The notes under the pieces: generated by a model | What the model saw: only the letters and a program-made list of their open reading frames with translations | What the model was told of the DNA's origin: nothing | The model's database searches: none | Assembly: GCA_002403455.1 (NCBI GenBank) | Contig: DHHV01000038.1 | Span: forward strand, 518-6,317 | Direction of reading: 5' to 3' | Length of the DNA stretch: 5,800 bases | From: Hyphomonadaceae bacterium UBA4763 | GTDB taxonomy: Bacteria; Pseudomonadota; Alphaproteobacteria; Caulobacterales; Aquidulcibacteraceae | In this document: positions 1 to 5,231 of the stretch, piece after piece | Position numbering within the stretch: position 1 is the first letter of the stretch | Layout: each line of letters begins with the position of its first letter | Program-made: the position numbers and the translations under genes

Positions 1-1
1 C

Positions 2-277
2 GATGGCCGCTTCATCGAGAAAGTCGGCGCCTACAACCCGATCCTGCCCTCCGACCATCCCGGCCGCGTGGTGTTGAAGATCGAGCGCATCCAGGAATGG
101 CTGGCCAAAGGCGCGCAACCGACTGATCGCGTCCTGCGGTTCTTGGACCTTGCTGGCCTCGCCACCCGCAAAGCCCACAACAATCCGGAAAAAGCCGCGC
201 CCGGCAAGAAAATGGCCGATCGCGCCAAGGAAAAAGCCGCGCGCGCGGAAGCCGCCGCGGCCGCCGCTGAGGGCTAA
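2..277 (+). CDS. rpsP: 30S ribosomal protein S16, 3' part (5' end outside window)
   Basis: S16 is a small-subunit protein that binds 16S rRNA early in 30S assembly. The first 91 visible residues read DGRFIEKVGAYNPILP, which aligns with the middle of S16 (E. coli NGRFIERVGFFNPIA, about residue 29). The second conserved block, ERIQEWLAKGAQPTDRV, follows. About 29 N-terminal residues are therefore missing, and the full protein would be about 120 aa. E. coli S16 is 82 aa. The extra length is a C-terminal tail rich in Lys and Ala, ending in a run of alanines before EG, of a kind I know from alphaproteobacterial S16 proteins and probably disordered. The TAA stop lies 2 nt before the rimM ATG, so the two are co-transcribed. 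The identity is very secure; the promoter is not in the window. Confidence 0.97.
   Translation, partial: DGRFIEKVGAYNPILPSDHPGRVVLKIERIQEWLAKGAQPTDRVLRFLDLAGLATRKAHNNPEKAAPGKKMADRAKEKAARAEAAAAAAEG
269..273 (+). promoter_or_regulatory. Shine-Dalgarno of rimM (GAGGG)
   Basis: GAGGG lies inside the last codons of rpsP, 6 nt before the ATG at 280. Ribosomes finishing rpsP would uncover or re-use it, so rimM translation is probably coupled to rpsP. The match and spacing support the ATG at 280 as the rimM start. Confidence 0.6.
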
Positions 278-279
278 TC

Positions 280-819
280 ATGGCGCCCGCGCCCTTTGAT
301 CCGGTGCTGGTCGGGGCGATCCTGGGGGCGTTTGGGGTGCAAGGCGAAGCGCGGCTGCGGTCCTTTACGGCGCAGCCGGCCGACCTGTTCGCCTATGGGC
401 CGTTATGCAAGGCCGATGGCGGCGTGCTGCTGACCCCGCGCAAATGGCGCACCATTGGCGAGGAATTCGCGGTCATCGCGCCGGAAGTCGCCTCGCGCGA
501 AGCGGCGATCGCCTTGGGCAAGCAAGGCCTGTTCGTCGATCGGGCCCGGCTGCCCGCCCCGGCCGAGGATGAATTCTATCATGTCGATCTGATCGGCCTC
601 CGCGCCGAGGCGCTCGACGGCGCCCCGCTCGGGTTGGTCAAAGCGGTGCTGAATTATGGCGCGGGCGATCTCCTGGAGATCGCGCCGCCGGCCGGCCCGC
701 GCTTTCTGGTCGCCTTTACCAAGGACGCCGCCCCCTTGGTTGATTTGCCGGCGCGCCGTCTGGTCATCGACCCCATTGCGGCCGGGCTCGGCGATCCCGA
801 CCTTGCGCCGCCGCCATGA
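280..819 (+). CDS. rimM: ribosome maturation factor RimM
   Basis: RimM is a cytoplasmic assembly factor that binds ribosomal protein S19 and helps mature the 30S head and process 16S rRNA. The 179-aa length is usual for the family. The N-terminal RimM barrel covers about residues 8-90, with VLVGAILGAFGVQGEARLRSF matching the family pattern VG.(I)..(H)G(V).GE(V). A PRC-barrel follows from about residue 95, with the linker motif DEFYHVDLIGL (97-107) and the closing block VAFTKDAAPLVDLPARRLVI (144-163). The usual His of the GAHGV motif is Phe18 here, a change that also varies in other species. The ATG at 280 has a GAGGG six bases upstream. The TGA stop overlaps the trmD ATG (ATGA). The position between rpsP and trmD is the canonical one and removes doubt about identity. 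Confidence 0.96.
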   Translation: MAPAPFDPVLVGAILGAFGVQGEARLRSFTAQPADLFAYGPLCKADGGVLLTPRKWRTIGEEFAVIAPEVASREAAIALGKQGLFVDRARLPAPAEDEFYHVDLIGLRAEALDGAPLGLVKAVLNYGAGDLLEIAPPAGPRFLVAFTKDAAPLVDLPARRLVIDPIAAGLGDPDLAPPP

Positions 820-1523
820 GCCGCCGCGAACCCTGGCGCGTCAGCGTGCTCACCTTGTTTCCCGAGGCTTTTCCCGGCGTATTGGGCGCCAGTTTGATCG
901 GCAAAGCGCTGCAAAATCAGCTTTGGACGCTGGAAGCGCTGGACATTCGCGATTTTGCTGCTAACAAGCACGGCTCCGTTGACGACACCCCGGCAGGCGG
1001 CGGACCAGGCTTGGTCATGCGCCCCGACGTGGCGGCGGCGGCAATAGACGCGGTCGCTCTAGCCGGGCGGCCGCTGATTTATTTAAGCCCACGCGGCGCC
1101 CCATTTTGTCAACAAATGGCGCGGGTTTGGGCGGACGGGCCAGGCTTGGCGCTGTTTTGCGGGCGCTATGAAGGGCTCGATCAACGCGTGATCGACGCGC
1201 GGGGCATGATGGAGGTCAGCCTCGGCGATTTTGTTCTCGCGGGCGGGGAAGTGGCGGCGCAAGCGCTGATCGAGGCGTGCGTGCGGCTGATCCCTGGCGT
1301 CATGGGCAAAGAAAGCTCGGGCGTTGAGGAAAGTTTTGAAACGGGGTTGCTCGAATATCCCCATTACACCCGACCGCGGGTGTGGGAGGGCCGGGACATC
1401 CCAGAAGTGCTGCTCAGCGGGGATCATGGTCGCGTCGCGGCCTGGCGCCGCCAGCAAAGCGACGAGATCACCAAAGCGCGCCGCCCCGATCTATGGGCCA
1501 AGGCGCAGACGAAAGCAGATTAA
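816..1523 (+). CDS. trmD: tRNA (guanine(37)-N1)-methyltransferase TrmD
   Basis: TrmD transfers a methyl group from S-adenosylmethionine to N1 of G37, next to the anticodon of a set of tRNAs, and so prevents +1 frameshifting. It is a homodimeric SPOUT enzyme with a trefoil knot. The 235-aa protein shows the family blocks in order: GGGPGLVMRPDV (61-72), YLSPRGAPF (89-97), CGRYEGLDQR (115-124), SLGDFVLAGGE (135-145), LIPGVMGKESS (158-168) and LLEYPHYTRP (178-187). By alignment with the H. influenzae enzyme, Glu119, Asp138 and Arg157 match E116, D135 and R154, but the catalytic Asp169 is Glu172 here. The C-terminal domain is slightly short (E. coli is 255 aa). The start overlaps the rimM stop by 4 nt and I see no Shine-Dalgarno, so initiation probably depends on termination-reinitiation from rimM. 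rplS follows after 38 nt. Confidence 0.97.
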   Translation: MSRREPWRVSVLTLFPEAFPGVLGASLIGKALQNQLWTLEALDIRDFAANKHGSVDDTPAGGGPGLVMRPDVAAAAIDAVALAGRPLIYLSPRGAPFCQQMARVWADGPGLALFCGRYEGLDQRVIDARGMMEVSLGDFVLAGGEVAAQALIEACVRLIPGVMGKESSGVEESFETGLLEYPHYTRPRVWEGRDIPEVLLSGDHGRVAAWRRQQSDEITKARRPDLWAKAQTKAD

Positions 1524-1547
1524 CGGCGCCGGCGCGCTGATGAATTG

Positions 1548-1553
1548 AAGGAG
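1548..1553 (+). promoter_or_regulatory. Shine-Dalgarno of rplS (AAGGAG)
   Basis: AAGGAG is a strong match to the anti-Shine-Dalgarno, 8 nt before the ATG at 1562. It decides the start: the in-frame GTG at 1553 overlaps this site and would add three residues that L19 proteins lack. It is the best ribosome binding site in the operon, which fits the higher output needed for a ribosomal protein than for TrmD. Confidence 0.8.
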
Positions 1554-1561
1554 TGCGGGTC

Positions 1562-1936
1562 ATGAACCTGTTGCAGACACTGGAAAAAGAAGAACTCGCG
1601 CGCGCGCTTGGCGAGAAAAAAGTGCCGGAATTCCGTCCCGGCGACACCTTGCGCGTCAATGTGAAGATCAAAGAAGGCGATCGCGAGCGGATCCAGGCCT
1701 ATGAAGGCGTCTGCATTGCCCGCGCCGGCCAAGGCATCAACGAGAACTTCACGGTTCGCAAGATTTCCTATGGCGAAGGCGTTGAGCGGGTCTTCCCGAT
1801 CGCCTCGCCGGCGGTCGATTCGATTGAAGTGGTGCGCCGCGGCAAAGTCCGTCGCGCCAAGCTCTATTATCTGCGCAGCCTGCGCGGCAAAGCCGCCCGC
1901 ATCGTCGAGCGCACCAATAGCCGAAATGAAGGCTAA
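1562..1936 (+). CDS. rplS: 50S ribosomal protein L19
   Basis: L19 is a large-subunit protein at the interface with the 30S subunit. The 124-aa product carries nearly the whole family consensus: MNLLQTLEKE at the N-terminus, FRPGDTLRVNVKIKEG (24-39), RERIQAYEGVCIARAGQGIN (41-60), FTVRKISYGEGVERVFPI (63-80) and VVRRGKVRRAKLYYLRSLRG (90-109). It is a few residues longer than E. coli L19 (115 aa) because of a short polar tail. The ATG is chosen because of AAGGAG 8 nt upstream and because L19 proteins begin MN. It is the last gene of the operon on this strand. The TAA stop overlaps the stop of the convergent xerC, and no intrinsic terminator is visible beyond it, so transcripts probably run into the antisense of xerC. 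Confidence 0.98.
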   Translation: MNLLQTLEKEELARALGEKKVPEFRPGDTLRVNVKIKEGDRERIQAYEGVCIARAGQGINENFTVRKISYGEGVERVFPIASPAVDSIEVVRRGKVRRAKLYYLRSLRGKAARIVERTNSRNEG

Positions 1937-2892
1937 TCCTTCGGCCGATCTGCGCGGGGATGCGCGCGTTTGAACGCCGCGATCAGGCCGTCTTGCGCAT
2001 GCGCCGCATAGATTTGCGTCGCGGTGGCGTGGGCATGGCCCAATAAGTCCTGGATGGCGCGTAAATCGGCGCCATTGCGCAGCATATGCGTCGCAAACGC
2101 GTGGCGCAGCGCATGCGGCGTGACGCTTTCGGGCAATCCCAATTGCCGACGCAGTTTTTGCAGCAAACCTTGCACAATCCGCGCATGCAGCGGCCCGCCG
2201 CGCGCGCCGCGAAAGATCGGTTCCTCTGGGGATAAATCCCAGGGCGTCTGGCGGATATAATCGGCGATCGCCGCCTGAACGAGCGGCAGCACCGGGACGC
2301 GGCGCTCTTTATTGCCCTTGCCGCGCACCAACAGCACCGATTGCAGCGGAATTTGTCGCTGTTGCAGCGCCAAGCCTTCCGAAATCCGCAAGCCGCAGCC
2401 ATAGATCAGCGTCAGGATCGCGACATTGCGCGCCGCAATCCACGGCTCATCGGCGTCCAATTCGGCGGCGTCGATCAAGCCATCGACCTCGGTTTCGGCC
2501 GGCGCGCGCGGCGCCCGAGCGGGGATTTTGGGGCCGCGATAGCGCGCAACCACGCCGGCATCGACGTCGAAGCGGACGCTTAAAAACCGATAAAAGGCGC
2601 GAATGGCCGACAGAGCGCGCGCCCGCGAGGCCGCTTCCAGCGCGTTATCGCCCCGCGATCGACGCGATAAATAGGCCGTCAGGTCGCTTGTTTGCACGTT
2701 GTTGAGCGCTGAAAGATCGATTTTTGCGCCCAAATGGTCGCTTAAGAACACCGAAAAGGCGCTTAAATCGCGCTGATAGGCGCTGATTGTGTGCGCGCTG
2801 AGCCGCAATTCCTGCGCTAAAAAGGCGCTCCATTGCGCCAAAAGCGCCTCAAATGAGCGGTCTTCGCCAGCAAAGGCTTGCGGTTGCGACAT
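1933..2892 (-). CDS. xerC: tyrosine recombinase XerC
   Basis: This is a phage-integrase-family recombinase of the Xer type, which with XerD resolves chromosome dimers at dif under FtsK control. The 319-aa protein has an N-terminal SAM-like core-binding domain (about 14-105, including LSAHTISAYQRDL) and a C-terminal catalytic domain (about 135-310). All catalytic residues are present: Arg169 (GCGLRISE), Lys192 (GKGNKER), His260 and Arg263 (PHALRH), His286 (LLGHA) and the nucleophile Tyr295 (ATQIYAAH). The end KRAHPRA matches chromosomal Xer proteins rather than phage or integron integrases. The ATG has AGGA 9 nt upstream. The start abuts priA and the stop overlaps rplS, leaving no flanking space. 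I prefer XerC to XerD because I recall xerC next to priA in alphaproteobacteria; XerD cannot be fully excluded. It is not a sign of a mobile element. Confidence 0.9.
   Translation of the reverse strand: MSQPQAFAGEDRSFEALLAQWSAFLAQELRLSAHTISAYQRDLSAFSVFLSDHLGAKIDLSALNNVQTSDLTAYLSRRSRGDNALEAASRARALSAIRAFYRFLSVRFDVDAGVVARYRGPKIPARAPRAPAETEVDGLIDAAELDADEPWIAARNVAILTLIYGCGLRISEGLALQQRQIPLQSVLLVRGKGNKERRVPVLPLVQAAIADYIRQTPWDLSPEEPIFRGARGGPLHARIVQGLLQKLRRQLGLPESVTPHALRHAFATHMLRNGADLRAIQDLLGHAHATATQIYAAHAQDGLIAAFKRAHPRADRPKD
2819..2849 (-). other. terminator-like hairpin with T run inside the 5' end of xerC
   Basis: Read on the - strand, AGGCGCT (2849-2843) pairs perfectly with AGCGCCT (2829-2823) across a 13-nt loop. 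The second arm runs into five Ts (2823-2819, the first of them paired). This is the form of a short rho-independent terminator or attenuator. It lies in about codons 15-25 of xerC, in sequence that also encodes conserved protein. The shape is seen directly; whether it acts on transcription is unknown. The stem is only 7 bp and the T run is short, so a chance origin is quite possible. Confidence 0.25.
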
Positions 2893-2893
2893 G
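2890..2893. other. shared CATG holding both start codons of xerC and priA
   Basis: The palindrome CATG reads ATG on both strands: 2892-2890 starts xerC on the - strand and 2891-2893 starts priA on the + strand. The genes are therefore divergent with no intergenic DNA, and each gene's promoter and leader must lie inside the other's coding region. The xerC start is well supported. The priA start is the first ATG in its frame but is less certain. Confidence 0.6.
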
Positions 2894-5140
2894 GGCTCTT
2901 ATCCTGCCGGCGTGGTCGATTTTTCGTTAATCGCAGAACAAGACGAGACGGCGGCGGCTGAACCGGCGCCAAATCTGCAACGCGTGCAGGTCTTGCTGCC
3001 GATGCCGCTGCCGGAACCCTTTGATTATCTGGCGCCGGCCGAATGGACATTAAATATAGGTGATTTTGTCAAAGCGCCCTTGGGGCCGCGCGAAAGTCTT
3101 GGCGTTGTCTGGGCGGCGCCGTCCTTGTTGGAGGGACCGATTGGCAAACTTAAAATGCTGCGCGCCAAAATCGACGCGCCGCCTTTGCCTGAGACAAATT
3201 TGCGATTTGCCCGGTTCATCGCCCGTTATCATTGCACCCCGCTCGGCAATGCCTTGCGCCTGTTGTTGCGCGCGCCGGAAGCGCTTGCCCCCTCGCCAAC
3301 GCAAATCATGCTGCAGCGCAGCGAAACCCCGCCCGCCGCTTTGACGCCAGCGCGCACGCGGGCGCTCGACGCCCTCGCGCCCGGCGAAACCGTGAGCGCC
3401 AAGGACTTTGCGGCCCGCTCGGGCGCCTCGACGGCAATTATCGCCGGGCTGGTTAAAAGCGGCGCGCTGCGTAAATTCGCCCAAATAGTCGATCTACCAT
3501 TCGCCGCGCCGGATCTTGACCGACCGGGTCCGATCCTGAACTCCGCGCAAAAAGCCGCAACCGAAGCAATCATCGCCGCCAGAAATCAGGGCTTTGCGCC
3601 GTTTTTGCTGGACGGCGTCACCGGATCGGGCAAGACCGAGACCTATTTCGAGGCGATCGCCGCGATCTTGCGGGCCGATCCGACGGCGCAAGCGTTGATT
3701 TTACTACCAGAAATCGCCCTGACCAGCGCGGTGATCGCCCGCTTTACCGACCGGTTCGGCGAAAGCCCGGTGCAATGGCATTCGGAGATCGCCGGCCCGC
3801 AGCGCCGCCGCGCCTGGCGCGAAATCGTCCATGGCCGAGCGCGGATCGTCATCGGCGCGCGCTCGGCGCTGTTTTTACCGTTCCCGAATTTGAAAATCCT
3901 GATCGTCGATGAAGAACATGACGGCTCTTATAAACAAGACGAAGGATTGGCCTATCAGGCTCGCGATTTGGCCGTGATGCGCGCCAAGATTGGCGAAGCG
4001 ATCATAGTGCTGGCCTCCGCCACGCCGTCATTAGAGACCAAAACCAATGCCGATCAAGGCAAATATGCGCATTTGATCTTGCCTGGGCGGTTTGGCGCAG
4101 CGCAATTGCCCGATGTTCACCTCATCGATCTGCGTCAGGAAAAGCTCGAAAAAGACCATTGGCTGGCGCCGTCTTTGCGCGAAGCGATGGCGCAGACCTT
4201 GGCGCGCGGCGAACAATGCCTGCTTTACCTCAATCGGCGCGGTTACGCCCCGCTGACCTTGTGCAAAGCTTGCGGCGAAAAGCTGAAAAGCCCCGATACC
4301 GACACCTGGCTGGTCGAACATCGTTATTCCAACCGCCTTGTCTGTCATATTACGGGCTTTTCCATGCCAAAACCGAAAACGTGCCCAAAGTGCGGCGCGG
4401 CCGACAGTTTGGCGGCGATCGGCCCGGGCGTCGAACGGCTGGCCGATGAAGTGCGGATCAGCTTTCCGCAAGCGCGAATCGCGATTTTCGCCTCCGACGA
4501 TCCCGGCACGGCGGCCGGCGCGCGCGCGCTGGTGATGCGGATGGCGGCCGGCGAGATCGACATCCTGATCGGCACGCAAATCGTCGCCAAAGGCCATAAC
4601 TTTCCCAATCTGACGCTGGTCGGCGTCATCGACGCCGACGCCAGCCTGCAAGGTGGCGATCCGCGCGCCGGCGAGCGCACCTTTCAATTGCTGACGCAAG
4701 TCGCTGGGCGGGCCGGCCGCGCCGAACGCCCCGGTCGGGCGCTGTTGCAGACCTATATGCCGGAGGCCGAGCCCTTGCAGGCCTTGGCGCGGGCCGATCG
4801 CGACGGTTTTTTGGCGGCCGAGGCGCAGCAGCGCCAATTGCTCGGCCTGCCGCCTTTTGGGCGGTTGGCGGCGCTGATCGTGCAAAGCCCGGACGAGGCG
4901 GAGGCCGAAGACATCGCCCAGAAGCTGGCGGGCGCCGCGCCGCGCGCCGATGGCGTTGACATCTGGGGGCCGGCGACGCCGCCTCTGGGCCTTGTGCGCG
5001 GCTGGCGCCGGCGCCGGCTGATCGCGCGCGCCGACCGCAATATCGACCTCTCGGCCTATGTCGGCGCCTGGATTGGGCGGGTGCGCATTCCCCATCGGGC
5101 GCGGCTGTCGATCGATATCGAGCCTTATTCGTTTTTATAG
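2891..5140 (+). CDS. priA: primosomal replication restart helicase PriA
   Basis: PriA is a 3'-5' superfamily 2 helicase that recognises stalled forks and D-loops and reloads the replisome. The 749-aa product has the N-terminal DNA-binding domain opening with VLLPMPLPEPFDYLAP (34-49), a winged-helix stretch (about 150-200), Walker A GVTGSGKT (242-249), the DEEH box (340-343), SATPS (376-380), a cysteine-rich segment (458-501), GTQIVAKGHNFP (561-572), QVAGRAGRA (603-611) and a C-terminal domain ending PYSFL. About 30 polar residues precede the family's usual start, so GTG at 2912 or 2984 is also possible; only a weak AAAGG (2872-2876, 14 nt away) precedes the ATG. Of eight zinc-ligand cysteines, C458, C461, C485, C498 and C501 are kept. 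The other three are S467, T470 and T488. The gene is divergent from xerC with shared start codons. Identity is secure; the start is moderately sure. Confidence 0.95.
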   Translation: MGSYPAGVVDFSLIAEQDETAAAEPAPNLQRVQVLLPMPLPEPFDYLAPAEWTLNIGDFVKAPLGPRESLGVVWAAPSLLEGPIGKLKMLRAKIDAPPLPETNLRFARFIARYHCTPLGNALRLLLRAPEALAPSPTQIMLQRSETPPAALTPARTRALDALAPGETVSAKDFAARSGASTAIIAGLVKSGALRKFAQIVDLPFAAPDLDRPGPILNSAQKAATEAIIAARNQGFAPFLLDGVTGSGKTETYFEAIAAILRADPTAQALILLPEIALTSAVIARFTDRFGESPVQWHSEIAGPQRRRAWREIVHGRARIVIGARSALFLPFPNLKILIVDEEHDGSYKQDEGLAYQARDLAVMRAKIGEAIIVLASATPSLETKTNADQGKYAHLILPGRFGAAQLPDVHLIDLRQEKLEKDHWLAPSLREAMAQTLARGEQCLLYLNRRGYAPLTLCKACGEKLKSPDTDTWLVEHRYSNRLVCHITGFSMPKPKTCPKCGAADSLAAIGPGVERLADEVRISFPQARIAIFASDDPGTAAGARALVMRMAAGEIDILIGTQIVAKGHNFPNLTLVGVIDADASLQGGDPRAGERTFQLLTQVAGRAGRAERPGRALLQTYMPEAEPLQALARADRDGFLAAEAQQRQLLGLPPFGRLAALIVQSPDEAEAEDIAQKLAGAAPRADGVDIWGPATPPLGLVRGWRRRRLIARADRNIDLSAYVGAWIGRVRIPHRARLSIDIEPYSFL
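2902..2905 (-). promoter_or_regulatory. Shine-Dalgarno of xerC (AGGA)
   Basis: On the - strand AGGA lies 9 nt before the xerC ATG. It is a partial but well-placed match, and it sits within the first five codons of priA on the opposite strand. Confidence 0.45.
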
Positions 5141-5231
5141 CTTTGCTCCGCTTCATGTGAGCGCGCGTGATCTTGACCAATCAGGTTCTGGCGGCCTTTT
5201 GGGCGCGGTTCCGTCGCTTTTGGCTATGCTC
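5141..5231. other. priA-isomerase gap, no recognised element
   Basis: These 91 bases hold no convincing terminator, promoter or Shine-Dalgarno. TTGACC at 5173-5178 resembles a -35 box, but no -10-like hexamer follows at a suitable distance. The reading frame of the next gene is open across the whole gap, with a GTG at 5157 and an extra ATG at 5226, so the start of that gene is the main uncertainty here. Confidence 0.5.

Noticed and set aside
1526..1535. Perfect palindrome GCGCCGGCGC just after the trmD stop, considered as a terminator
   Set aside because: It has no loop and no following T run, and a terminator there would separate rplS from its operon.
1553..1561. GTG at 1553 as an earlier rplS start
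   Set aside because: It overlaps the AAGGAG ribosome binding site of the ATG at 1562, and L19 proteins start at the MN that follows.
2789..2890. Extension of the priA frame upstream to a GTG at 2789
   Set aside because: The added residues are Cys/Lys/Ser-rich, lie opposite well-conserved xerC codons and do not resemble any PriA N-terminus.
1933..2892. Tyrosine recombinase as a sign of an integrated mobile element
   Set aside because: The sequence is of chromosomal Xer type, flanked by core genes on both sides, with no tRNA gene, attachment repeats or cargo genes.
4031..5095. Long - strand open frame (354 codons) antisense to priA
   Set aside because: Its translation is low-complexity (Arg, Ala, Gly, Gln) with no domain, and it lies fully opposite conserved PriA motifs. 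Long antisense frames are expected in GC-rich genes with few T/A third positions.
4626..5180. Second - strand open frame opposite the 3' end of priA
   Set aside because: An Arg/Ala/Pro-rich composition with no recognisable motif marks it as a shadow of the priA codon pattern.
5173..5201. TTGACC as a -35 box for the isomerase-like gene
   Set aside because: At 16-18 nt spacing there is no hexamer resembling TATAAT, so a promoter cannot be supported.
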